A stretch of 64,000 nucleotides of DNA from Effusibacillus dendaii (GTDB lineage Bacteria; Bacillota; Bacilli; Tumebacillales; Effusibacillaceae): positions 658,501-722,500 of the forward strand of contig NZ_AP023366.1 of assembly GCF_015097055.1 (NCBI RefSeq), in the 5' to 3' direction. The notes beneath the pieces are model-generated. The model was given only the letters and a program-made list of their open reading frames with translations. It was not told where the DNA came from and did no database searches. Below are positions 44,519 through 52,693 of the stretch, in pieces (positions within the stretch are counted from its first letter, which is position 1; the number at the start of each line of letters is the position of its first letter). The translations under genes and the position numbers were made by a program.

Positions 44519-45937
44519 CTACCTCCCTTTACGGACTGCACTGATCTGTTCAATTCCCCAAGTGGCCCGGATGTCGGTTGATTCATCCCAAATCTTTTCG
44601 CTATGCACAAGTGTAGGTATGATTTCCAATTGGTCTTTGTACATTTCATATGTGCTGGTTGACTGGATATCTCGCCAAATTTCGTCAAAATAGGGACGCA
44701 ACGTTTGTTGATTCCCTCTATAAAACGCATCCTGCAAAGCGAAGCTCAGCAAGGGCCTGCGATTTAATTCCTTGTAATGTGTAGCTGCCAAATGAGCAAG
44801 ACAAAGAACGGCTGTGGTAACTGTTGGTGATACCAACCAGCTGCTTAGGGTCCTATATTCCCAACCGCCGTATGATTTTAAACGAATATCTCCCAAAAAA
44901 CCGTATTTGGGTCTCCTTTTCGCAGAAGTTTGCGGATTTTCAATCATTGCAATCGGCAATGCTAAATAGTTGTCAAGTGCTTTTACAAGCCGACTCGATA
45001 AAGGCAAATTGGAAAAATGAATATGTCCCCCAATTCCGTAATTCCGAAATGGCATCGAACCGGCTAACCAAAGAAGACGACGCGGCAAAAGCTGTCGGGC
45101 TTCCAACAACGTCTCCTCAATATTTTTGACAAGATGCAGCGGTGAAGAGTCCGGTTCAGGCCGAATTTCGGCCAACGGAAAACGTGTACCGTCGCGCCGG
45201 ATGCTAAGCGCATCACAGCCTACACTCCCTTGACGAGGCAGAAACTTAGAAGCGAGAACCATCTTGCCTTCCCGATTTTTTAGCATGAATTCCAAGTCCG
45301 CCCCCATCGTAAAGGAAGAAACGGGATCCGACTCTTCTTCTTCCATCCATCTCTGAATCGCTCTGCTATATAATGTAAGCAGTCGATCACGCAAAACCGG
45401 TGTCGGAGAAAGGTCTATTACATAGGTCAGACCTTTCTCCGAGACCCCTACACTAACGATACCAAAATCCAGTCCCAGAGTATGAATGGCCCGAATCGCC
45501 ATCCGCGTTACCCGGGTCGCATACCTGTCGGTTTCCATCGATACTTCTTTAAACTTCTCATTGATTTGGCTGATCCGTCGATCCAGCCAAACGGTTTTCC
45601 CTTCCGCTCGAAAAAGAGCCAGTGCCCGCATATTGAAAACAGGAACCCGATAATACCGGGTAAACGAAATGGATTTTTCTTTACCCGGTTCTAGACAACG
45701 TACACCGTACTGCTGGAGTATGGAGATCATTTCCTGTTTTGAGCGAGTGGCAAAAATGGCAGATCTCGGATTCAGTACAACGTCTGCATCCATATCGTTT
45801 CCATACGTACTTCCCCATCGAATCACACGGTCCTCAGGATTCAATGGATAGTTACCCTCTACCCCGGCCAAGCTTGGAATACGCCTCAGCAATCTTGAAG
45901 CAGCCTGTTGACCATTGTGCAGAAGCAGGTACCCCAT
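44519..45937 (-). CDS. ATP-grasp-like/COOH-NH2 ligase (glutamine-synthetase-fold amidoligase) fusion
   Basis: A 472-residue protein. Residues 1-200 resemble the front of an ATP-grasp or RimK-like ligase (TYGNDMDADVVLNPRSAIFA, YRVPVFNMRALALFR). Residues from about 205 carry the phage phiEco32-type COOH-NH2 ligase domain: FTMGADLEFMLKNREGKMVL, DGTRFPLAEIRPEPDSSP, GIGGHIHFSNLPLSS and GGWEYRTLSSWLVSP, the GS-like Glu/His/Arg active-site residues. Gaps of 22 and 41 bp to its neighbours place it in one operon with three ATP-grasps. It probably amidates or polymerises a carboxylate; the substrate is unknown. Confidence 0.75.
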   Translation of the reverse strand: MGYLLLHNGQQAASRLLRRIPSLAGVEGNYPLNPEDRVIRWGSTYGNDMDADVVLNPRSAIFATRSKQEMISILQQYGVRCLEPGKEKSISFTRYYRVPVFNMRALALFRAEGKTVWLDRRISQINEKFKEVSMETDRYATRVTRMAIRAIHTLGLDFGIVSVGVSEKGLTYVIDLSPTPVLRDRLLTLYSRAIQRWMEEEESDPVSSFTMGADLEFMLKNREGKMVLASKFLPRQGSVGCDALSIRRDGTRFPLAEIRPEPDSSPLHLVKNIEETLLEARQLLPRRLLWLAGSMPFRNYGIGGHIHFSNLPLSSRLVKALDNYLALPIAMIENPQTSAKRRPKYGFLGDIRLKSYGGWEYRTLSSWLVSPTVTTAVLCLAHLAATHYKELNRRPLLSFALQDAFYRGNQQTLRPYFDEIWRDIQSTSTYEMYKDQLEIIPTLVHSEKIWDESTDIRATWGIEQISAVRKGR

Positions 45938-45959
45938 ATGCGTCTCCTTTCTCCGATGT

Positions 45960-47348
45960 CTAAGAAATCCCAGCTAGGTATTTGCCGTAAAGAAGAGGAC
46001 GTCGAAATGATCGCAACACAAGGTCCATCGATCCTTTTTCGGTTATCGGTTTTTTCCATGGTTTTGAATTCACTTCGATAATCCAAACGTTACCCTGTGT
46101 ATCAATCCCGATGTCCAGTCCTATTTCTCCCAGTTGTAATCCAGACTCTTTCTCAATCACGTTCGGAACAGTGGCTGCCAGGTAATTAATTTTGCGCCTG
46201 ATCCGATTGTATTCTTCTTTATTGTCATAGAGTTTGTTAAGCATTTTAGACAAGGGCATCGCATCTCCGCCCGTACTTAGGTTGGAAGTGATGTCACCCG
46301 CTTGCGCAATTCGGCAAAATGATTTGGTTGGTCTCCATGTACCTGACTGATCTTTTTGAATCACAACCCGGATATCAAATGGACGACCCTCTAATGTTTT
46401 CAACGAAAGTTCCTCTTGCACAATATAAGTTTTTTTCTTCAAACGTGATTGCAATTTTAACAACACTTTTAATGCCGAAGGACCAAAACCGCTCACATCT
46501 TCATTCTTTTTGGTTTTTATTTGATAGTAAAACCGGCCATCGGATAATTGGATTAGCTTAATAATGCCGATCCCAAGCGATCCATGAACCGGTTTGATAT
46601 ATACTTGTTTATACCGTTGCACAAAATCTGCCGTTTGCTGCAAATTCCGATGAATAATCGTGTCAGGGACCGATTTTCGAGTCTCTTCGTTCGCGGTCAA
46701 CCATCGCTGCACTTGCGCTTTGTCGAAATACCCCGGATTAAAATAGGCGATCCCTAATTTTTGAATCAGCAATTTCTTACAATTTTTGACGGCAGATTGT
46801 TTTTCAAATTTACGAGTTATAATCTGGTCGTAGACCACATCTGGAAACGGTACGTCACGCAGCTCCCATTGATCAATTCCGTTCTGTCTGCGCAGCACGT
46901 ATCCACGAAGCTTCCCCGAATCGATTTCCTGTGGGCCGAATATATAAGCGTACAAATTCTCTTCACGAGCCATCGTAAGCAAGCGTTGAAAAACAATCTC
47001 TTGTTGACCGACCACCTCTCCGTTATTTGTCCGAACATTGGCAAAAATGCCAAAAACAGGACCTAAACACAACATGCCTTCTTTTTTGTACAAATGCAAT
47101 CTGATTCCGTCATAGAGTGCGAACGATTCCAGCAAGTCCTTTGAAAGGGAACATATCGATTGATTGTCCTGCATCGGATGCAAAACGTTCACAACGCGGC
47201 TGACTCCACCGCATCTCATTTGATTCAATCCTGGTTGAATCTGCAGTTCACGGCAGATTTTCCTGGAGAGAAACAAGCAGCTACGAAAGGGAAAGGGGCC
47301 AGATGTGACGGTTACGGTTCTCGTGATCAGTTCACATCCTCCTTTCAA
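45960..47348 (-). CDS. YheC/YheD-like ATP-grasp protein B
   Basis: A 462-residue YheC/D family member: a small beta-rich N-terminal domain (VTVTSGPFPFRSCLFLSRKI), VVYDQIITRKFEKQSAVKNCK, the ATP-grasp YIKPVHGSLGIGIIKL, YIVQEELSLKTLEGRPFDIR, and LDIGIDTQGNVWIIEVNSKP with the E-x-N metal site. Start at 47348 behind a GGAGG-type site. It is the second gene of the operon. YheC/D proteins associate with the spore coat in Bacillus; their reaction is not established. Confidence 0.83.
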   Translation of the reverse strand: MKGGCELITRTVTVTSGPFPFRSCLFLSRKICRELQIQPGLNQMRCGGVSRVVNVLHPMQDNQSICSLSKDLLESFALYDGIRLHLYKKEGMLCLGPVFGIFANVRTNNGEVVGQQEIVFQRLLTMAREENLYAYIFGPQEIDSGKLRGYVLRRQNGIDQWELRDVPFPDVVYDQIITRKFEKQSAVKNCKKLLIQKLGIAYFNPGYFDKAQVQRWLTANEETRKSVPDTIIHRNLQQTADFVQRYKQVYIKPVHGSLGIGIIKLIQLSDGRFYYQIKTKKNEDVSGFGPSALKVLLKLQSRLKKKTYIVQEELSLKTLEGRPFDIRVVIQKDQSGTWRPTKSFCRIAQAGDITSNLSTGGDAMPLSKMLNKLYDNKEEYNRIRRKINYLAATVPNVIEKESGLQLGEIGLDIGIDTQGNVWIIEVNSKPWKKPITEKGSMDLVLRSFRRPLLYGKYLAGIS

Positions 47349-47374
47349 CGATTCGGATCATTCCAATTTAGCTC

Positions 47375-48721
47375 TTAAAAGCCGACTGTGTATTTAGCAT
47401 ATTCAAGAGGACGGCGAAGTGACAACGCCCGTACTTCCGTGTCCAATACACGCAGCATTTTGCGTCCGGGATTTGAATTCACTTCAATCAACCAAACCTT
47501 TCCACTGTCATCCACACCGAAGTCAAGACCCAATTCTCCGGTTTCCCCCAAATTCAATTCAATGATTTGGACGACACGATATGCAAGTGAATCGATTTGC
47601 TCCATCAGCCGCCACACCGTTGTTGTAGAAAACTCGGTATCCTCCAGGAAGTCAGAGGCATTTATCACATCAGCACCGGAGGAAACATTGGTGACAACCC
47701 CCCCTTTTTTGCCGACACGCGCCACACGCGCTGTAATCTGCCACTCCCCATATCCGTCCTTTTGCAACAACCAGCGAAAATCTGCCGGATTCCCTCGCCT
47801 GTCAGTAATTAAATGGATGCCTTGCTGCACAAGAAACTGTTGATTTTTCAAAAACTTGTTCCCGAACCACGTGGATTTCCGCTGCAGCAGTAACCATTTG
47901 CTGTGTGTTTGATTTTCTTTGTCAAATTCGACCTTTACCCGCTGTCTATTTTTTTCGCGGGAGAACCGATACACTTTTTTTCCTCGCGTGCCTTTTATCG
48001 GTTTTACATACACGCGAGAATAGGTCCTTAACATATCCTTAACATCGTTTGCCGATTGAACGAGTCGTGTCTTCGGCAAACAGAAACGTATTACAGGATC
48101 GTGATTCAATACCTGATGAACATCCCACTTCGAACCGAGCGACGAATACAGCATTTTGCAACGAGTCATGCGGATCCACTGACTTTCTCTTTTTTCCACC
48201 GCACGCAGTTGTGCGGGCAGAAATACATATTTTTTGATACAAAAATCGGGCCACGGATACTCCTCGATCAGCCATTCTCCATCTACGCTGTCATAAACCC
48301 AAGCTATTGTCGTTTTGGTCTCGGGGTTGAATCCACCGACAGGGATTACATAAAACGGTATGGCGAGTTGGTTGGCAATTTCCGTCATATCGCTTAACAA
48401 GTCATTAAGATTAGGGAAAGGATTTTTGGGATCACCGGAATAGTTGGTATATACGGCCGTAAAAGGACCAATATGGATCGTTTTTTTAGTTGCTTTCCAC
48501 GAAACTGACACAGACGGGATTCTCAAAGTTTCGATCACTTTTTTGGATAATGACAAAGTGCTGTGAGAAGTCTTTTTCACCCTGCAAGTTATCACGTTTT
48601 GACCTGCCCGTACCAGAACCCGGTCACCTTCCCGCCAGTTTAATTTTGTAAGCCATGCAGCCGGCACCCGAACCACCGGCTGATTGGTGGGAATCATTCG
48701 AATTGTACCGTTTCCTATCAA
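47375..48721 (-). CDS. YheC/YheD-like ATP-grasp protein C
   Basis: A 448-residue YheC/D ATP-grasp ligase and first gene of the operon. The N-terminal ~95 residues are a beta-barrel-like domain (PAAWLTKLNWREGDRVLVRA). The ligase core has YVKPIKGTRGKKVYRF, FLVQQGIHLITDRRGNPADF and LDFGVDDSGKVWLIEVNSNP. It starts at TTG 48721 behind GGAGGGG. Its DRRGNPADFR differs from the EGRPFDIR/EDRPYDLR of the paralogs, suggesting a distinct acceptor. Confidence 0.83.
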   Translation of the reverse strand: MIGNGTIRMIPTNQPVVRVPAAWLTKLNWREGDRVLVRAGQNVITCRVKKTSHSTLSLSKKVIETLRIPSVSVSWKATKKTIHIGPFTAVYTNYSGDPKNPFPNLNDLLSDMTEIANQLAIPFYVIPVGGFNPETKTTIAWVYDSVDGEWLIEEYPWPDFCIKKYVFLPAQLRAVEKRESQWIRMTRCKMLYSSLGSKWDVHQVLNHDPVIRFCLPKTRLVQSANDVKDMLRTYSRVYVKPIKGTRGKKVYRFSREKNRQRVKVEFDKENQTHSKWLLLQRKSTWFGNKFLKNQQFLVQQGIHLITDRRGNPADFRWLLQKDGYGEWQITARVARVGKKGGVVTNVSSGADVINASDFLEDTEFSTTTVWRLMEQIDSLAYRVVQIIELNLGETGELGLDFGVDDSGKVWLIEVNSNPGRKMLRVLDTEVRALSLRRPLEYAKYTVGF

Positions 48722-48813
48722 TGTAGTCCCCTCCCTCGGTCCATTGCCCTTATACTGTCAACCGATGGAAATTATCTTTCTGACAGTGAGAAAAAGGAGC
48801 TCAAAGCCCGGTG

Positions 48814-48843
48814 AAAAAATAAGCGACGCTTGGGAGCGTCGCT
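48814..48843 (-). terminator. cotE terminator
   Basis: AGCGACGCT and its complement form a 9-bp stem right after the cotE stop, followed on the minus strand by ATTTTTT. It separates cotE from the ATP-grasp operon. Confidence 0.88.
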
Positions 48844-48844
48844 C

Positions 48845-49384
48845 TTAATCTTCGAAATCTTCTTCTTCGAAGATATCGTCATCCTCCAAGAGATGATCAT
48901 CTTCTTTTTCCTTCGGTGGATCGCATACAAGCACATAAATTTTTGTTCTTCCCATCAATTCGACAGCCAATTCTTTCTCTACTCGAACCAAAATTTCGTT
49001 TCCGCCGTCCACCACCGTAGCATCCAAACAATTCGGTTGTTGCAGCACTCTTACTTTTACTTCCATTCCTTCTCTGCTGCAGTATGGATCCAATTCCCGA
49101 ATCGGAATTTGTTGTACGTAGGAAACAGAGTCTTTAGCTACCGCTGTCTCTGTGTTGCCGCCATATGAGTACCATACGTTTACATCAAATCGCCCGTGGA
49201 CTTCCACAAAGTCCCCCACCAATTCTGCATTGCATGAATGGTTCATCACCCAACATCCGCCGATGGTGGATGGCCGGTTGGCAGGACGAATGGTATAAGT
49301 CGTCTGCGAATATTTACTTCCTTTTCCACAGACAGCTTGCGTATAGATCTCCCGGCAACGCACGTCCTTGTCAAAGTGTGCCAT
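48845..49384 (-). CDS. cotE: CotE, outer spore-coat morphogenetic protein
   Basis: A 179-residue protein nearly the length of Bacillus CotE, with CREIYTQAVCGKGSKYSQTT and TIRPANRPSTIGGCWVMNHSCNA near the N terminus and a highly acidic C-terminal tail (EDDHLLEDDDIFEEEDFED). CotE organises assembly of the outer coat. ATG 49384 follows GAGGAGGTAG. Its position just upstream of four amide-ligase genes supports a spore-surface role for those. Confidence 0.94.
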   Translation of the reverse strand: MAHFDKDVRCREIYTQAVCGKGSKYSQTTYTIRPANRPSTIGGCWVMNHSCNAELVGDFVEVHGRFDVNVWYSYGGNTETAVAKDSVSYVQQIPIRELDPYCSREGMEVKVRVLQQPNCLDATVVDGGNEILVRVEKELAVELMGRTKIYVLVCDPPKEKEDDHLLEDDDIFEEEDFED

Positions 49385-49718
49385 TCAGCTACCTCCTCGT
49401 TAAGGTAAGTAACGTGCAGGCCATCGGTTATCAGCATCCGCCCGCATAAACCATAGACCAGTACGTTCTAAAATCTACTGCATGCTATGCGTGACAAATG
49501 CATTAGGTGCATCCGCCCGTATGTTGAATCGGAACTTCGACCGACGTTCCTGCACACAATCAGATGCCCTGGGTCATCTGTCCGTATATCCTATGCTGGG
49601 CGCAAAAATTGGGTACTTGTTGAGGAGCCCAAAAATTGGGAGTATTTTGTACGTGGAGATTAAAGAGAATCGTAGAGGAAATACTATTTACCAGTACGCT
49701 CGAAAGGTGGGATTGTGA
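49385..49718. other. cotE upstream region with possible transposase scrap
   Basis: No firm gene. The cotE promoter must lie here. On the plus strand a short frame ending at 49718 (ILYVEIKENRRGNTIYQYAR) resembles the start of an IS transposase, without continuation. CAAAAATTGGG occurs twice (about 49603 and 49630). Confidence 0.3.
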
Positions 49719-49913
49719 GTGCCAAACCACAAGGACATCTTCCGAAACAAATTCAATTTTGCCAGGGAAGAATTTGCCACCGAGCTGTACAAACCCCCGG
49801 GGGTCCCTCACCCACGGGAAAAAAAGTCGCAAAAAGGACAGTATACGAGGTGGGATTTCACCCACAAATCGTTAAAGCGGCAAATGCATGAAAAAGACGG
49901 TCGTGACACTTAA
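49719..49913 (+). CDS. Small basic hypothetical protein
   Basis: A 64-residue basic, hydrophilic protein (PNHKDIFRNKFNFAREEFAT) starting at GTG 49719 with AGGTGGGA upstream. Support comes from a strong terminator starting 12 bp after its stop on the same strand, in a region otherwise transcribed leftward. No family recognised. It may be a small DNA- or spore-associated protein, but this is a guess from charge only. Confidence 0.45.
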   Translation: MPNHKDIFRNKFNFAREEFATELYKPPGVPHPREKKSQKGQYTRWDFTHKSLKRQMHEKDGRDT

Positions 49914-49924
49914 CTTTTTGCGGC

Positions 49925-49957
49925 GACCCGCAGGCAACTGCGGGTCATCATTTTTTT
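49925..49957 (+). terminator. Terminator after the 64-residue ORF
   Basis: GACCCGCAG-GCAA-CTGCGGGTC stem, then ATCATTTTTTT on the plus strand. Confidence 0.88.
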
Positions 49958-49969
49958 GAAAAAGTGCCT

Positions 49970-50707
49970 TTACACATGGATCACCATTCCCTGTTTAGCC
50001 GCGAAAAGCTCACCTTGAAACGTTTCAGCCGCTTCTTTTAACAATTCGTTCACCTCATATCCCGGATACAGATGGGTCAAACACAATTTTTGAACGCCCG
50101 CCTGTTTGGCGATTTCCCCTGCCTGACGGGCTGTCAGGTGACCGACTTCGGCAGATCCGCGATCTTTTTCTAACCAGGACGCTTCACAGATGAATAGGTT
50201 GGCCGCTCGGGCCAAATTTGCAACAGCCGAACAGGGGCCGGTATCACTGCTGAACACAACTTTTTTACCGCCCTTCGTTATGGAAACGGCCAGACAAGGA
50301 ACCGCATGAACCGTATCCGCAAACCGAAACTCCGCTCCACACAATGAAATATCACTTTGCGCGTCAAGCGGAATCGCCGTCACATGGTTGCCGTAGGACA
50401 CTTCTTGGAACTTCTCTTTTGGTTCCCGGTTCGCATAGATCGTCAGCGGCTGCTCTCGCTGCCCCGTTTTGCGGGCGACCATAATCCCATATTGCAATAC
50501 CCCAAGATCTGCCACATGATCCGCATGATAATGGGAGAGGATGACCGCATTCAACTGCGACCAACCGGTTGTTTTCAAAAGTTCAGACAATACGCCGCTG
50601 CCGCAGTCCAGCAGTACGCGGCCTTCCCCCGTATCAACCAAATACCCGATAGTCGCGCCGCCTGCGGCAGGATAAGGAGCATGCTCACCCAAAACGGTAA
50701 TCTTCAT
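49970..50707 (-). CDS. MBL-fold metallohydrolase, YhfI-like
   Basis: A 245-residue metallo-beta-lactamase-fold hydrolase with the zinc motif SHYHADHVADLG, SSDTGPC (metal-bridging Asp), EASWLEKDRG and THLYPGYE. It resembles Bacillus YhfI and RNase Z-like proteins but lacks a recognisable exosite arm. The substrate is unknown; phosphodiester hydrolysis is likely for this subfamily. It is encoded alone on the minus strand. Confidence 0.85.
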   Translation of the reverse strand: MKITVLGEHAPYPAAGGATIGYLVDTGEGRVLLDCGSGVLSELLKTTGWSQLNAVILSHYHADHVADLGVLQYGIMVARKTGQREQPLTIYANREPKEKFQEVSYGNHVTAIPLDAQSDISLCGAEFRFADTVHAVPCLAVSITKGGKKVVFSSDTGPCSAVANLARAANLFICEASWLEKDRGSAEVGHLTARQAGEIAKQAGVQKLCLTHLYPGYEVNELLKEAAETFQGELFAAKQGMVIHV

Positions 50708-50830
50708 AAAAACACCCTTTCGACATAAAATGATGCAAAACGCTAAAAAAGATCGAATTTAGGCGAAAAAATTCATTTCCTTGGAAAAATGAGCTTTTCC
50801 TCTTTCCTATCTAGTATTCTGCATTTGACA

Positions 50831-50858
50831 TTTAAAAACCCTTCCATTTGGAAGGGTT
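50831..50858 (-). terminator. Terminator of the coiled-coil gene
   Basis: AACCCTTCC and its complement (9-bp stem, loop of four), then TTTAAATG on the minus strand, just past the stop at 50867. Confidence 0.75.
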
Positions 50859-50866
50859 GAGATCGG

Positions 50867-51109
50867 TTACCTGGAATCCATGTCCTTTTTTATTTTTGCC
50901 CTAAGCTGCAAAAGCTCGGCTGCGTATCTTCGATTTTGTTTGCGCAAATACTGATTTTCTCTTTCTAGACGGATGATTTGGCGGATTTTTTCATGCAGAG
51001 AGTGTTCCAGTAAATGCATGAGAATACGACGTCCTGTACGTAATTGTGAAATTTTTTTTTCCAGGTCGTCGATCTTCTCCTCCATGTTCGGTTCCTCTTG
51101 GGTTGCCAA
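50867..51109 (-). CDS. Small coiled-coil protein
   Basis: An 80-residue, highly charged helical protein with heptad spacing throughout (MEEKIDDLEKKISQLRTGRR; IRQIIRLERENQYLRKQNRR). TTG 51109 behind AGAGAGGTGA or ATG 51085 behind AAGAGGAA could be the start. No family recognised. It has its own terminator, which supports expression. Confidence 0.6.
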   Translation of the reverse strand: MATQEEPNMEEKIDDLEKKISQLRTGRRILMHLLEHSLHEKIRQIIRLERENQYLRKQNRRYAAELLQLRAKIKKDMDSR

Positions 51110-51261
51110 GGAGAAGTCACCTCTCTCGTTAGCCTATACCCAAGTATATGCCGAAAATTGGGTAATTAAACCATGGTGTTCGGGCAGAGCCCCGTGAAAC
51201 CAGAGCCCTCGGCGGCAACCGCTTCCTGAATCCCGTTCGTCCTCCTTAGCGACCTGGCGGC
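51110..51261. other. G/C-rich gap between dipeptidase and coiled-coil genes
   Basis: A compact G/C-rich block (51178-51250) contains small hairpins (GGGC-AGA-GCCC; GCGG-CAA-CCGC) and a repeated CAGAGCCC. No T tract follows. It may be a structured leader or a foreign scrap. Confidence 0.3.
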
Positions 51262-52206
51262 CTACTTTAAGACCTGTTTCAATACCCGCAAAAAGTTCTG
51301 GCCGCATATTTTATCTGTCACGGTCGAGCCATATTGTTTGTCCAGCGCCTCGATCAACTTCGGATAATCGGCACCTGAACGAAGATCGACCATCGTCTCT
51401 TCAATTCCATCAAAATCGGATCCCAGTCCGACGTGATCTTCCCCCCCTACCGTCAACAGCCGGTCAATGTGGCGCAGCAAATCGTCGATAGTCGCCGCTT
51501 TTGCCGCAATAAAATCGGGGACAAATGTAGCCCCAATCACACCACCCTGTTTGGCAATCGACGCAATCTGTTCGTCAGTCAAATTTCGCCGATGCGGATA
51601 AACTGATTTTGCATTGGAATGAGAGGCAATGATCGGCAATTTGCTTACCTGCAAAACGTCTTCGATCCCTTTTGGCGCCAGATGGGAAACGTCCACCACC
51701 ATCCCAAGCCGATTCATCTCTTCTACTACCTGCCTTCCAAATGGCGTCAATCCTTCATCGGTCGGCTCTCCCACTCCGCTGGCGATTGCATTTTTGTTGT
51801 TCCATGTAAGCCCCATCGCACGCACGCCTAGCAAATAAAGAATGCGCAAGTGGCGCAGATCGCCGTTTAGAAAATCGCCTCCTTCAATCGACAGAAGCGC
51901 TGATTTTCTATGGGACAAAAAGTTTTGTTCAATTTCCTGATACGTGATAACCGGGTTCATCCGTCCATCCTTGCAAATCTCGGAACGAAAGGTTTCGATA
52001 TACGCAATCAATTTCATCAAATGCTGCTCCGGGGTAACGGGCGGATCGACGAACAACGCAAATACTTGCAAGTCGATGCCCGCTTTTTTTATTTTTGAAT
52101 AGCTAAGTTGAAGCGGCGAATCAGGGTCAAAAAAAGACAGATGCTCGGTTTCCATCCGATACAAAATATCCGCATGCGCATCCATGATAAATCGTCTATT
52201 TTCCAT
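51262..52206 (-). CDS. Membrane dipeptidase (M19, renal dipeptidase family)
   Basis: A 314-residue zinc dipeptidase: DAHADILYR (HxD metal site), SIEGGDFL (bridging Glu), VDVSHL, IASHSNAKSVYPHRRNLTD and LGSDFDGIEET. The length is normal for bacterial M19 enzymes, which cleave dipeptides, including D-amino-acid ones. It lacks a signal peptide, so it is probably cytosolic. The ribosome site is GGGGGAG before ATG 52206. Confidence 0.93.
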   Translation of the reverse strand: MENRRFIMDAHADILYRMETEHLSFFDPDSPLQLSYSKIKKAGIDLQVFALFVDPPVTPEQHLMKLIAYIETFRSEICKDGRMNPVITYQEIEQNFLSHRKSALLSIEGGDFLNGDLRHLRILYLLGVRAMGLTWNNKNAIASGVGEPTDEGLTPFGRQVVEEMNRLGMVVDVSHLAPKGIEDVLQVSKLPIIASHSNAKSVYPHRRNLTDEQIASIAKQGGVIGATFVPDFIAAKAATIDDLLRHIDRLLTVGGEDHVGLGSDFDGIEETMVDLRSGADYPKLIEALDKQYGSTVTDKICGQNFLRVLKQVLK

Positions 52207-52246
52207 TGGCTCCCCCTGTAACGTAAGTTCCTAAAAATAAGAAAGT

Positions 52247-52269
52247 CCTGTTTACTGGAAGTAAACAGG
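52247..52269 (-). terminator. spoVS terminator
   Basis: CCTGTTTAC-N5-GTAAACAGG stem; on the minus strand it is followed by ACTTTCTTATTTTT. Confidence 0.7.
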
Positions 52270-52302
52270 CCGCTCATGTGTACATCGTTTTGTAGACTGG
52301 CA

Positions 52303-52563
52303 TTACCGTGGTTCCACAATCAGTTTGATCGCAGTACGCTCTTCCCCATCAATTTGAATGTCAGTAAAGGCAGGAATACAGATCAAGTCTACCCCGCTCG
52401 GCGCTACAAACCCTCGAGCGATTGCAACCGCTTTAATTGCCTGATTGAGCGCGCCTGCCCCAATTGCTTGCAGTTCAGCAGCACCTCGTTCACGGAGTAC
52501 ACCTGCCAGTGCGCCGGCCACAGAGTTAGGATTGGACTTTGCTGAGACCTTTAATACTTCCAT
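52303..52563 (-). CDS. spoVS: SpoVS, stage V sporulation protein S
   Basis: An 86-residue Alba-like protein beginning MEVLKVSAKSNPNSVAGALA and ending AFTDIQIDGEERTAIKLIVE, almost invariant in spore formers. ATG 52563 follows TGGAGGT. SpoVS affects spore coat assembly and septation timing. It follows ymdB, as in Bacillus. Confidence 0.97.
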   Translation of the reverse strand: MEVLKVSAKSNPNSVAGALAGVLRERGAAELQAIGAGALNQAIKAVAIARGFVAPSGVDLICIPAFTDIQIDGEERTAIKLIVEPR

Positions 52564-52693
52564 AATACAAACCTCCACAAGTGTGAAATTTTCTGCGACA
52601 CACATTTACTATATTCGCGTCCTTAACAGAAAATTCCTTCTCAGGAGGGCAAATTTTCTAAAAATTTCGCTGTTTCTTAAACAAGCTTTTACC

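Noticed and set aside
49600-51165. AAAATTGGGTA-like repeats (49603, 51152, also 11514) as ends of a mobile element
   Set aside because: Copies are short, not inverted as a pair, and enclose ordinary genes without a transposase.
51178-51250. Possible riboswitch or small structured RNA upstream of the coiled-coil gene side
   Set aside because: Only short hairpins and a repeated octamer; no known riboswitch core and no terminator or ribosome-site switch.
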